DNA of 64,000 nt from Woeseia sp. (GTDB lineage: Bacteria > Pseudomonadota > Gammaproteobacteria > Steroidobacterales > UBA11654): NCBI GenBank assembly GCA_019653755.1, contig BPCL01000004.1:69524-133523 (forward strand), given 5' to 3'. How positions within the stretch are numbered: position 1 is the stretch's first letter; the number at the start of each line of letters is the position of its first letter. The notes below the pieces were generated by a model. That model was given only the letters and a program-made list of their open reading frames with translations. It searched no databases and was not told where the DNA came from. This document shows positions 38,185-47,167 of this stretch, in pieces. A program made the translations under genes and the position numbers.

Positions 38185-39174
38185 TTACTTTACTGGTTTT
38201 TGTTCTATCGAGTAAAGCTCTAAACTTGAAAGACTAGGTGTTTTTGGATCATAAGTTTCCGGAGCTGTAAAATACTTTGGATAATGCTTCTCAACATAAT
38301 CCAATACTTGCCTGCTATGGACTTCCTCCAAATCCTCTCCTGAGCCCATAAAAGCAGAATATAGCATCTGACCTGGCTCTTGTCCCATCAGCATCCAGGG
38401 CAAGAAAGGAGTAATTCTCCCCCAAGTACCATTAAACGGTAGAGTGGTATAACTTGGGTCCTGCATCTGCTTGGCATCAACATGGAACGCAAACATTTCA
38501 GAAACTGTCACCATTGGACCGCTTGATTCTCTTACCCACTTCTTAGGATCAAGCGCATTCGGATAAAACAGATTGATATGAATCTCCATATCTATCCGGT
38601 TACCGCGCTGTTGCCAAGGAAGAATAAACGGTATTCTAGGCGGTTCTTCCTCATTGAGTCCGCCAAATTTTGGTGGCGCAGGGAAATAATCTTCAATCAC
38701 ATAATTAAACGGATCATTAGCAATATGAACAACATCGACTGTCTCATTTGTCATTGGATTCTTCCATTCTTCCAAGACTTCACCGCTTCTGAGGTCAGTG
38801 TAGAGGCCAACCTCTCTTAATATTTTTGCATAAGAGCCATCGGCTTGTTGTTCTAATCTAGAAACACCAAATCCCTCAATACCAACACAATCAATAATCG
38901 GTTTGTTTGGCCTCAAAGCCATGATGTAACCTTTGAACCATCCGTATTTCTGTTTTGACTGATCCAAATCACCGTTCATCCTAGAATAGGCAATTTTATT
39001 ATCTGGGCCTTTAGATAAATCCAAATAAGGACCATTAAGAGCCTCTCCTCTAGCTCCCCCATAAGCTGCGGCTTGATCTGCGTGTGCCTTTTCAGAAAGC
39101 AACCCTAATGTTGCAGCACTTGCGCTAAGTGCGCCTAAATTTCCAATGTTCTTAAAGAATTGTCTTCGTTCCAT
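38185..39174 (-). CDS. DUF1838 family protein, Tat-exported (third paralogue)
   Basis: 329 residues, the longest of the three. MERRQFFKNIGNLGALSAS and the following hydrophobic stretch ending KAHA form a Tat signal. The body has GLYTDLRSGEVLEEWKNPMTNE, IANDPFNYVIEDYFP and FLPWMLMGQEPGQMLYSAFMG, in the order seen in the two DUF1838 genes near 16 kb. Six bases upstream of the TetR gene and 11 downstream of the MFS gene. Family function unknown; three copies in one regulon suggest a central role. Confidence 0.85.
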   Translation of the reverse strand: MERRQFFKNIGNLGALSASAATLGLLSEKAHADQAAAYGGARGEALNGPYLDLSKGPDNKIAYSRMNGDLDQSKQKYGWFKGYIMALRPNKPIIDCVGIEGFGVSRLEQQADGSYAKILREVGLYTDLRSGEVLEEWKNPMTNETVDVVHIANDPFNYVIEDYFPAPPKFGGLNEEEPPRIPFILPWQQRGNRIDMEIHINLFYPNALDPKKWVRESSGPMVTVSEMFAFHVDAKQMQDPSYTTLPFNGTWGRITPFLPWMLMGQEPGQMLYSAFMGSGEDLEEVHSRQVLDYVEKHYPKYFTAPETYDPKTPSLSSLELYSIEQKPVK

Positions 39175-39185
39175 TATGTAAACCT

Positions 39186-40445
39186 CTATGAATTCATACT
39201 ATTTTTTCCACGCTCAGAGAATAACAATACTAGCGATAAGATTAAAAGTGCAAGATTAGCAAATCCCACCATTGTGAAGGGTGCGGTTGGACCGACGTTA
39301 TCAAATAACCACCCGCCAATAACGGCAACTAAAAGAATACCAATTGCACCAAAGAAACTAAAACCACCAATGACAGCACCCCGACCTTTTGCCGGTGCTG
39401 CACTACCTATCAAGGATATTGCTGAAATGTTGGCAAAAATTTCTCCCAAGCCTAAAAGCGCTGCACCAAAATACATTTGGGTACTGAAAATATCATCAAT
39501 AAAACCTAAATAGAGGTACCCGCATGCAGCAATAGCCATCGAAATAGCTAAAGCCATGACTCGATCGACTTTATCTATGAAGAAATTGATCAAAACTGCT
39601 CCGGGTATTGCAAAAGCTTGAACCATCACATAAAACCCCGTTGATAGTTTAAATGCTTCTGCTCGAGACATATCCATAGAGATAGCTTCATTGAATAGCC
39701 ATAGTGAGAAAAAGGTACTAACCACAGATAAATCACCTCTCGATACCACTCCAGCAGTATATGCAAGTGCGACTCTTGGGTTTTTAGCTTCCTTAAATGC
39801 AATTCCCAATGTTGAAAAATAAGACCCTTTCTTAGTCACCTGAGCAGGCGCACCTTTCTTCAAATTGGTGAAAAGTACTGTCGAAACAATTAAAACCATT
39901 ACTGCGGCACACCATATTGTGTATTGACCAGAGAGCGCACTATCATAGCCTTGATTAACAAAATATTCTGGGAGCCTTCTAAAGCTACCTATGATGAGCA
40001 CTAAGCCTAATCCGTTCATAATTGATGTGGTTGCGATGAGTTTCCCTCTTGTGCTCTCATGTACATAATCATTCGCAGTGGTGGGCAACATAACTGTATT
40101 GCAAGCACAACCTAGAGCAATAAAGATACGGAATATGATGAGTTCAGTGCTGTCTCCTGCAAGCGGATAAAGAAAGTAGCCTATACCAAGAAGAACAAAA
40201 CCCATGGAATAAACAATCCTTCTTCCCACTTTATCTGATAATGCACCAAACAGCCCGATCACACAGACCACGACTATCTCTTGCATAGCAGTCAACTTTC
40301 CTGCTAGAGCCCCTGTCTCATTTTGAGGAATCTCAAGAATATTAAACACCAGTGGGCCAAAGACATTTACTAATGCCATGCTGGCGATACCAAAGAATGC
40401 ACCAAAAAATAATGTGAAAAGATGCCGCTTTTCTATATCCGGCAT
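39186..40445 (-). CDS. Major facilitator superfamily transporter
   Basis: 419 residues with about twelve hydrophobic segments. The loop between helices two and three reads GLFGALSDKVGRRIVYSMG, the MFS motif A; the symmetric loop in the second half is less clear. It belongs to a different MFS branch from the GPH transporter at 27298, so it may export a by-product or import a second substrate. First gene of the unit MFS, DUF1838, TetR, HIBADH, hydrolase; a weak operator lies 67 bases upstream of its start. Confidence 0.85.
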   Translation of the reverse strand: MPDIEKRHLFTLFFGAFFGIASMALVNVFGPLVFNILEIPQNETGALAGKLTAMQEIVVVCVIGLFGALSDKVGRRIVYSMGFVLLGIGYFLYPLAGDSTELIIFRIFIALGCACNTVMLPTTANDYVHESTRGKLIATTSIMNGLGLVLIIGSFRRLPEYFVNQGYDSALSGQYTIWCAAVMVLIVSTVLFTNLKKGAPAQVTKKGSYFSTLGIAFKEAKNPRVALAYTAGVVSRGDLSVVSTFFSLWLFNEAISMDMSRAEAFKLSTGFYVMVQAFAIPGAVLINFFIDKVDRVMALAISMAIAACGYLYLGFIDDIFSTQMYFGAALLGLGEIFANISAISLIGSAAPAKGRGAVIGGFSFFGAIGILLVAVIGGWLFDNVGPTAPFTMVGFANLALLILSLVLLFSERGKNSMNS

Positions 40446-40511
40446 AGAGTTATGGGGCCAAATTTTATCCCCATTTCTTCAATATTGTTCTTTGACGATT
40501 CCATTGGTTGA

Positions 40512-40533
40512 TTCATAATCACTTGATAAAATA
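40512..40533. promoter_or_regulatory. Weak palindromic operator-like site, copy 9
   Basis: Half-sites TTCATAATCA and TGATAAAATA are separated by CT; only 6 of 10 positions are symmetric, but the ATCA/TGAT core and spacing match the other copies. It lies between the MFS unit that contains the TetR gene and the paraoxonase-like gene. Low confidence on its own; position supports it. Confidence 0.45.
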
Positions 40534-40569
40534 AATATGTGAACAAAGCATAACAATAAAGACTCATCT

Positions 40570-41643
40570 ATGATAAAGAAAATATTAAAAATAATTGGCT
40601 GGATTGTTCTTTTCATTCTTCTATTCAGTCTATGGATGTTACAAAGAATGGACACTTTTAAAACAATCACCAACAACACTCCTGAGGTTTGTGAAAGTTT
40701 TGCGATGAGCGGAAGTGCTGAGGATATTGAAATAGATTATGCTAGAGGCATTGCTTATCTTTCCATTCAAGATAGGGAAGCTTTAATCAAAGGAAAGAAT
40801 ACTCAGGGGTTTATAGGAAAGATTGATTTGAATAAAAAACCCTATGAACTGGTCTCTGCACTAACAGAGCAACCCGAACATCTGAGACCACACGGCCTAA
40901 GTTTACATATAGATAAAGCAGGCAAAAGACATCTAGCAGTAATCAATCATCCAAAAAACAGGGGCGATGAACCGGAGGTGATAGACCTATTTATCGAAAC
41001 TAGCAATGGGTTGTTTGATTTTGTGAGAAGCGTCTCTGATCCTTTATTTCAAAGCCCAAACGATGTGCTTCTTGTTGAAAAAGAAAAATTTTATGTCGGG
41101 AATGACAAGGGTGGCATAAGCGCCGCAGATAAAATCCAAGAGCAAATGGGTAGACCTATGTCAACGGTGGTGTTCTATGACGGAGAATCAGCAAGCATTG
41201 CCATGAAAAACCTATCTTCAGTGTCTGGCATTAACTTGTCACTGGATCAACAAACTGTATATGCTTCAGAAACTAACGCAAAAAGGATGGCAATTTTGAA
41301 ACGCGATCTGATGGACGGATCTTTAAAAAAAATAAAGACTGTAAAGTTGTCAGGATCGCCAGATAACATTAATGTTTCGGAAGACGGTAGCTTGGTGATA
41401 GCAAATATTCCAAAAGTATTAGCACTAATACAGCATTTTATTGCGCTCCAGAATAATGAATATAAACCGTCCCCTTCACAAGTGGTAAAGATAGATTTTG
41501 ATGATCAAGGAAATCATTTGAGCAAGGAGCTCTTTATGAGTGATGGTTATGATATGTCGACCACGAGTGTTGGAGCAATCTGGGCTGACAAATTATTCAT
41601 GGGTTCAATTGATGACAAGCAAATGTATGTTTGCGAGTTATAA
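40570..41643 (+). CDS. Paraoxonase/SMP-30-like beta-propeller protein, membrane anchored
   Basis: 357 residues. One N-terminal transmembrane helix (about residues 8-26) anchors a periplasmic propeller. Conserved steps follow the arylesterase/paraoxonase order: SGSAEDIEIDYARGIAYLS, HGLSLH, SPNDVLLVEKEKFYVGND, SGINLSLDQQTVYASE and SPDNINVSEDG, which in paraoxonases supply calcium ligands and the catalytic histidine region. Likely a calcium-dependent lactonase or esterase. The next gene starts seven bases later. Confidence 0.82.
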   Translation: MIKKILKIIGWIVLFILLFSLWMLQRMDTFKTITNNTPEVCESFAMSGSAEDIEIDYARGIAYLSIQDREALIKGKNTQGFIGKIDLNKKPYELVSALTEQPEHLRPHGLSLHIDKAGKRHLAVINHPKNRGDEPEVIDLFIETSNGLFDFVRSVSDPLFQSPNDVLLVEKEKFYVGNDKGGISAADKIQEQMGRPMSTVVFYDGESASIAMKNLSSVSGINLSLDQQTVYASETNAKRMAILKRDLMDGSLKKIKTVKLSGSPDNINVSEDGSLVIANIPKVLALIQHFIALQNNEYKPSPSQVVKIDFDDQGNHLSKELFMSDGYDMSTTSVGAIWADKLFMGSIDDKQMYVCEL

Positions 41644-41650
41644 TTAACAT

Positions 41651-42247
41651 ATGAATAATTCAACCTTAAGTAATTTCGAAATACATGTCTCAACTGAGAG
41701 GACTCATCTTTCTCAAGTCAGAAGAGCTTTCACTAAGTCCCTAGAATTTGAAAACACAGATCCTGGGTTAGTAAACTTTTTTGTTGTCTGCTCGAATTAT
41801 CTCGAATTTGCATTGAATCGACTCATTGCTCAAGATTATATTTTGCATGATTTACTTCTTCCCCATATCAAAAATGACAATACAGACTATCAAGATAAGC
41901 TTAAAAGCTTGCACAAAGGTCTCAAAGCCATGGAGTCATCTATAGAAAAACTTGGTGAGGCCAAAAATGAATTAGTTAAGTCTGGGCTTTATGGAATTGA
42001 TCCCTTCAAAAATGAAGCACATGAATTCCTTGATGTATTCCTGAACTTACTCGCATCTAATCGTCATTCTACTTATGATCTCGAAAAGAAGGTATTCACC
42101 TCTCAAGATTGGGAAAAAATAGCAGGAGTCAGTGAGGAAAGTATTAAAAATGAACAATTACTTTATCAGGATATTAAACTCTCAGCACCAGAAGGTTGTG
42201 ATCCTGAAAGTTTTCCTCCAATAGGACATCATGCAAAACCAGAATAA
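41651..42247 (+). CDS. Hypothetical helical protein
   Basis: 198 residues, not recognised. It is predicted mostly alpha-helical, with several histidines set in helices (VSTERTHLSQ, DYILHDLLLPHI, NEAHEFLDVF, SNRHSTYDLEKKVF), a pattern reminiscent of hemerythrin-like four-helix bundles but without a convincing metal-site match. No signal peptide. It sits between the paraoxonase-like gene (seven bases) and the exported SDR gene (17-base overlap), so it is co-transcribed with both. Confidence 0.65.
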   Translation: MNNSTLSNFEIHVSTERTHLSQVRRAFTKSLEFENTDPGLVNFFVVCSNYLEFALNRLIAQDYILHDLLLPHIKNDNTDYQDKLKSLHKGLKAMESSIEKLGEAKNELVKSGLYGIDPFKNEAHEFLDVFLNLLASNRHSTYDLEKKVFTSQDWEKIAGVSEESIKNEQLLYQDIKLSAPEGCDPESFPPIGHHAKPE

Positions 42248-43037
42248 AAAAAATTATGGTATTGCTTTATTCTTGATACTCATTGGTTTTACTTTCAATT
42301 CTCATGGAGATGAATTTGATAATGAACAGCCAACAGTATTAATCACAGGATCTAATAGAAATATTGGACTTGAATTCGTGAAAGAATTCTCAAAAAGGAA
42401 TTGGAATGTTATCGCTACAACTAGACGCCCGGATGATGCCAAAGAATTGAATAAATTTGCAGCAAAAAATAATAATGTAAATATAGAGCTTCTTGATATC
42501 ACCAATAATCAAGATATAAGTAATTTGGCTTCTAAGTATCAAAACCAAACTATAGATATCTTGCTCAATAATGCTGGATTAACACCTAGGTACTTGTCTG
42601 CATTTAGAAGATTGTCAGCTGTTGAGGAAGATATAGCCAGAGAGAGTTTTGAGATCAACGCTCTTGGAACAATGAAGGTAATCCAAGCATTTATGAGTAA
42701 TGTTGAACAATCAGATAATGGAAAAATTATAGCTCTTTCCAGCAAGGCTAGCTCCTTTGGAGAAAGGCTCAAGGTTCCAATGATGTATAGCTATGCCATG
42801 AGTAAAGCAGCGCTAAATAGTATGATTTATAGTTTATCTTTCGAAACAAAAAAGAAGAATATAATCGTTATATCATTATCTCCTGGTATGGTTAATACCA
42901 CCCCTGGCACATCTCTTATGGGGGCAATAGAAATAGATGAAAGTGTGACTAAAATGATGGTAGTAATAGAGAATCTGACTATGGAGCAAAATGGTTTATT
43001 TCTTGACTATGAGGATGGACGAACGATTGATTGGTAG
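42231..43037 (+). CDS. Short-chain dehydrogenase/reductase with signal peptide
   Basis: 268 residues. The N-terminal IALFLILIGFTFNSHG looks like a signal peptide; the SDR domain then begins TVLITGSNRNIGLEFVKEF. NNAGLTPRYLS is the NNAG motif and YSYAMSKAALNSMIYS holds the YxxxK catalytic pair near residue 184, with LSPGMVNT following. A classical SDR behind a signal is unusual because free NAD(P)H is not expected outside the cytoplasm. It may be anchored with the domain inside, or carry a tightly held cofactor. Ends five bases before the convergent amine oxidase. Confidence 0.82.
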   Translation: MQNQNKKNYGIALFLILIGFTFNSHGDEFDNEQPTVLITGSNRNIGLEFVKEFSKRNWNVIATTRRPDDAKELNKFAAKNNNVNIELLDITNNQDISNLASKYQNQTIDILLNNAGLTPRYLSAFRRLSAVEEDIARESFEINALGTMKVIQAFMSNVEQSDNGKIIALSSKASSFGERLKVPMMYSYAMSKAALNSMIYSLSFETKKKNIIVISLSPGMVNTTPGTSLMGAIEIDESVTKMMVVIENLTMEQNGLFLDYEDGRTIDW

Positions 43038-43042
43038 AAAGA

Positions 43043-44512
43043 TTAGGCCAAACCCATAACCTCGAAGGCAACCCTTTCTGAAGACTCCATAGCACCTTCC
43101 ATTCCTCGATTTGCAACAGCGGTGTGCTCACCGCAAAAATGGATTTGTCCATGACGATTGCCCACATGCTGACCAAATTTTGAAATTTGACCCGGTTGCC
43201 AATAAGCCCAATCTCCCTTGGAGTAAGGACTCTGATACCAGGAGTGGTAAGCAAGAGGTTCTAATTGATCCTTTGAACTAGGTCTCAGCTGCTCTATGGA
43301 TTGAATAACAGTCGATATGGCATCTTGCCGATCCATCAAATCAAGTTGTTCAGCTATAGGGCCTCGCAACCAAACTGTAAGGCTATGCACTTGCTCTGGA
43401 TTAGCAACATTGCGGTTAGCAATTACCAGTCCTGATAAACCGTCAGTAAACATATTCGGACTCATCTCATCGCTTTCCCAAAAAGGAGATTTTGGAAGAA
43501 GATGCAGCATATTAATTTTTTGGGAATTAAGTTCTTCTATAGCTTCGGCCTGCAATCCTTCGATAGCAGGAGCGATGTTAATTGTTCTTAGAACGGAAAA
43601 GGGCACTGAACATATGACATGATCTGCTTTGAAAATTGATCCATCTGCACAAATAACTTCAGCTTTATTTGAAGATGTTTTGATCGCATCGACCCTCTTA
43701 TTAAATAAGACTTCTTGATTAAGATTATTTGCCATGGCTTCAGGAATCATCATATTGCCTCCTTCGGCCACTAAACTCGTTCTGAAACCTAGACTCATTT
43801 GAGAATTGAAGAATGAATTAACAAACATCAACATTAAAATTGAAACATCTTTGGCGTTATAACCATGACTGATGTTCATGTTGTATACCAAATCAATCGC
43901 TTTCTGATTAAGCCCTTGTGACTCTAGCCAATCATGAACAGAAATATCGTATTTAAAATTTTCCTCTTGCATCCAACCATCGGGAGATTTTAAGGGGTTC
44001 ATTTTCCCTAAGAATTGTTGGAAGAAAGCATTAGGCGGAATCATTCTCATCTCTTTTGGCAAATTGTTTGATGGATGATCAGGCCAATCTTTCAAAGAAA
44101 TAAACTCTCCATTAATTGCAAGTTGTTGCTGTCTGAAATAAGGCAGAACTGGGCTTAAATCATTAAGCTGAATATTAAAACGATTAGAAATATCTATAAT
44201 TCGAGCATAACCAGAACCGAATGCAGTTCCTCCAGTTTCAGGATTACCTGGAATCCCAGTCTCAGAAAGCACTCTACCACCAACCCTGTTGTCAGCTTCT
44301 AATACCCTTACCCTGTATCCCTCATCCTGAAGTATCGTAGCGGCATACAAACCAGACAGTCCTGCACCGATGATAATTACATCTGAAGAGCTTGAAGATC
44401 TTAGCTGAGTGGGTATAAGGGTAGTGATTGAAGCCGCAGCAAAGGTTTTAAGAGTCTCTCGTCTGTCTATGGATAAAATCTTGTTTTTTTTAGAATGTAC
44501 TTGTTTGCTCAT
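43043..44512 (-). CDS. Flavin monoamine oxidase-family protein
   Basis: 489 residues. An N-terminal hydrophobic patch with RRETLKTFAAASITTLIP is a probable Tat signal. DVIIIGAGLSGLYAATILQDEGYRV is the FAD-binding motif and RVLEADNRVGGRV the second FAD contact; the C-terminal HFCGEHTAVANRGMEGAMESSERVA is the amine oxidase signature. It oxidises an amine, or possibly another CH-NH/CH-CH bond, using FAD. It overlaps the upstream propeller gene by four bases. Confidence 0.9.
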   Translation of the reverse strand: MSKQVHSKKNKILSIDRRETLKTFAAASITTLIPTQLRSSSSSDVIIIGAGLSGLYAATILQDEGYRVRVLEADNRVGGRVLSETGIPGNPETGGTAFGSGYARIIDISNRFNIQLNDLSPVLPYFRQQQLAINGEFISLKDWPDHPSNNLPKEMRMIPPNAFFQQFLGKMNPLKSPDGWMQEENFKYDISVHDWLESQGLNQKAIDLVYNMNISHGYNAKDVSILMLMFVNSFFNSQMSLGFRTSLVAEGGNMMIPEAMANNLNQEVLFNKRVDAIKTSSNKAEVICADGSIFKADHVICSVPFSVLRTINIAPAIEGLQAEAIEELNSQKINMLHLLPKSPFWESDEMSPNMFTDGLSGLVIANRNVANPEQVHSLTVWLRGPIAEQLDLMDRQDAISTVIQSIEQLRPSSKDQLEPLAYHSWYQSPYSKGDWAYWQPGQISKFGQHVGNRHGQIHFCGEHTAVANRGMEGAMESSERVAFEVMGLA

Positions 44513-46176
44513 TCTTTTAGGGTTAACAGTTGATTGATCCCTATATCGCTATACTCACTGATTTTCCCAGAGGGCCACAGAACTTCTATTGAATCAACAA
44601 TCGTGTTATCTGCAAGACCAAAATGCAATCTCAGGTCATTGGCTGAGTTATAGCCGTGAGCACTGGTGTGTTCACGATACTGAGTTAAGGAACCTGCGAC
44701 CATTTTCACTCTTGCCCCATAAGCGTCTCGATTACTCTCAGTTCCCTCTAATTCTAATTTTATCCAATTACTATCATTGCCTTTGTTTCTAAGTAAATAA
44801 TTACGGTCCGTAGAAGTAATTTGTTTACCGGCAGAATAAAAGGTTCTGTTGGTAAAGAATAAATCTAAAAAACCGTCATCATCAATATCGGCTGCACCAA
44901 CTCCACTTCCAATGCCATATCCACTAGCTCTTGCGCGCCAAGTAAGATCTGAAAAAGTTAAATCTCCATTATTTCTGAAGAGTTTATTGACATCAGGCTC
45001 AATGGCAATGTAGAACTGCACAAAAATTGGCAAAGTTTCAATCACATCATTGATTAGAGTGTCCTGAAAACCGCCGTTATTTACATATATATCCAGGAGT
45101 CCATCGTTATCAAAGTCTCCCATTGCACAGCCACGAGCACCTGACTTATGGCTAATTCCTGAAGTTAATGAAATGTCTTTATAGCTGAGCTCACCGGTAT
45201 CTGACAATTGACTAATGTATAAACGGTTTGATTGATCGGCAGTGGGTAGAAAGACGTCCATATCCCCATCATTATCGATATCTCCTATACAAGCTCCGTT
45301 GGCATTACCCGGGTTTAAAAAGGCTGTTGCTGAAGGCGTTCTAAATGACGGTGTGATATTCTCAAAAGTCCCGTCACCCTGATTCAGGAGCATAATTTTT
45401 CGATCGCCCTCATTGGTCACCAGAAGATCAATAAGGCCATCTTGATTGACATCAGTCCAATTTGGAGAACCCTGTGAGTTGCCTTCAGTGACCATTTCGA
45501 GTATTGCTGTACCGGACTCTTCTGTGACGTCAGTAAATGTCCCGTCACCGTTGTTCCTAAAGAGTGCGTTATCTATATCATATTCCGCGCACTTCCAGTA
45601 AAGATCAAGATCGCCATCATTATCGTAATCTGCCCAAGCAACTCCTGCCCCTGTGTTTCCTATGCCGCCAATTTCTTGATCTTTTGGGTAGGCTTTCCTA
45701 AATAGGTTTGCTTCTCGAGACACATCTTCAAAATTTGCTTCGCCTGTCTCAATCAATAAATTCTTATATAAAGTAGTAGGGATATGAATGGATCTATCTG
45801 ATGGAGGCATATTGGAGACGACCATATCCATGTCACCATCATTATCATAATCCCCCCATGAGGCTCCTCTACCGAGTCCGGTTTTATTATCTACACCTCT
45901 TTCGACAGCGACATCCTTAAATTTGCCATTGCCGTTATTCTCAAAGAGACGATTGCCTTGATTTGTTCCGTGATACTCGGTTGACACGTATATATCAATA
46001 TCGCCATCATTATCGTAATCCACAAAACTAGGGCCTGTGCTATTGACACCTTCGTCAGCAACGCCTCGAAGAAAGCTATCATCTTTAAAGAGAATTGGAG
46101 AGGATGCAACCCAGACATAATACCCTGAGGTATATATAACAGTGCTTAAAACGATGGTATAGATTATTTTTTTCAT
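44509..46176 (-). CDS. CRTAC1-like FG-GAP/VCBS repeat protein with UnbV/ASPIC domain
   Basis: 555 residues. A signal peptide or anchor (about residues 5-22) is followed by at least seven copies of a calcium-binding DxDxDGxxD loop (VDYDNDGDIDIYVS, GDYDNDGDMDMVVS, ADYDNDGDLDLYW, GDIDNDGDMDVFLP and others) forming an integrin-type beta-propeller. The last about 75 residues (WIKLELEGTESNRDAYGARV, then LRLHFGLADNTIVDSIEVLWPSG) are the UnbV/ASPIC domain. Periplasmic or surface-exposed, probably a calcium-dependent binding or scaffold protein. It is transcribed with the amine oxidase. Confidence 0.9.
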   Translation of the reverse strand: MKKIIYTIVLSTVIYTSGYYVWVASSPILFKDDSFLRGVADEGVNSTGPSFVDYDNDGDIDIYVSTEYHGTNQGNRLFENNGNGKFKDVAVERGVDNKTGLGRGASWGDYDNDGDMDMVVSNMPPSDRSIHIPTTLYKNLLIETGEANFEDVSREANLFRKAYPKDQEIGGIGNTGAGVAWADYDNDGDLDLYWKCAEYDIDNALFRNNGDGTFTDVTEESGTAILEMVTEGNSQGSPNWTDVNQDGLIDLLVTNEGDRKIMLLNQGDGTFENITPSFRTPSATAFLNPGNANGACIGDIDNDGDMDVFLPTADQSNRLYISQLSDTGELSYKDISLTSGISHKSGARGCAMGDFDNDGLLDIYVNNGGFQDTLINDVIETLPIFVQFYIAIEPDVNKLFRNNGDLTFSDLTWRARASGYGIGSGVGAADIDDDGFLDLFFTNRTFYSAGKQITSTDRNYLLRNKGNDSNWIKLELEGTESNRDAYGARVKMVAGSLTQYREHTSAHGYNSANDLRLHFGLADNTIVDSIEVLWPSGKISEYSDIGINQLLTLKE

Positions 46177-46196
46177 GGCTATAAAATATTTGCTCT

Positions 46197-47078
46197 TTAG
46201 GCAAATATCATAGCATCAAACATGGCACCTAATAAAAGTAAACCCAAATGTATGATTGAAGCAAAAAAAGTCTTCTTGGCCCAAAGGCTATTTTGCTGTC
46301 TTAGAAGCTGAAAGCTAGTATAGAGAAAATAAAGCCCACCTGAGGCAGCAAAGAGCAAATAAACCCAATGCATAGAATAGAAAACCAGAGTAAAAGAAAG
46401 AAGCACAAGGAGTAATGTGTGCCAAAAAATTGCATGACTGGTAACAGAGATTGTTGATACAACTGGCAACATTGGAATTGAGGCTTTTTGGTAATCATCT
46501 TTAAAGCAAATTGAAAGTGCCCAAAAGTGAGGAGGCGTCCATAGAAAGAGAACGACTGCTAAGATTAAAGCTGGAGGGGAAAAGGTATTCCCAGTAGCTG
46601 CTGAACCCACAAGTACAGCAAAACTTCCGGCTAAACCGCCAATAACAATATTCATCCATGTTTTACGTTTTAACCAAACTGTATAAACAATTCCGTAGGT
46701 AAATATCCCCGCAAAGAGATACAAACTAGCTTCAATATTTGCAATCAAGTAGGTGAGATAAAGTGCGACCAAACTAATCAGAGTCAGCCAAATATTCCAT
46801 GCATTAGAGGGTTCGAGTTCTTTCGTGACAAAAGGTCTTTCTTTTGTCCTATCCATTAAGGAATCTATATCTCGTTCAAACCATTGATTAAATGCTCCTG
46901 ATGTTGATGATGCGACCAACACGCAAATCGCTAAAGCTAGAATTTGCAGTGATGATAAAGAGGAAGAAGGCGAAACAGCAATCCCAGCCAATGTACAAGC
47001 CATAATCAAAAAGCCTAGACGAACTTTTGCAGCTATATAAATCAGATTAATGGTTTTAGCGAAGGAACTATTTGGCAT
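46197..47078 (-). CDS. cyoE: Protoheme IX farnesyltransferase (heme o synthase)
   Basis: 293 residues with about nine transmembrane helices. NQWFERDIDSLMDRTKERPF gives the DxxxD prenyl-diphosphate site of UbiA-type prenyltransferases in the cyoE/ctaB pattern, and LFLWTPPHFWALSICFKDDYQKASIPMLP the second heme o synthase signature. It attaches farnesyl to heme b for terminal oxidases. No oxidase subunits are in the window. First clear housekeeping gene at the edge of the accessory part; symbol could equally be ctaB. Confidence 0.93.
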   Translation of the reverse strand: MPNSSFAKTINLIYIAAKVRLGFLIMACTLAGIAVSPSSSLSSLQILALAICVLVASSTSGAFNQWFERDIDSLMDRTKERPFVTKELEPSNAWNIWLTLISLVALYLTYLIANIEASLYLFAGIFTYGIVYTVWLKRKTWMNIVIGGLAGSFAVLVGSAATGNTFSPPALILAVVLFLWTPPHFWALSICFKDDYQKASIPMLPVVSTISVTSHAIFWHTLLLVLLSFTLVFYSMHWVYLLFAASGGLYFLYTSFQLLRQQNSLWAKKTFFASIIHLGLLLLGAMFDAMIFA

Positions 47079-47167
47079 TTATTTTCTTATCATTTCCTAA
47101 AAAATTGATGGGTATTATCAATGATATAAAAGAAAATTTGAATGAAAATATTTTTAATTTCTCAAGC

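Noticed and set aside
47085..47125. TTATCA-containing stretch upstream of heme o synthase as another operator
   Set aside because: The half-site spacing and outer positions do not match the palindrome.
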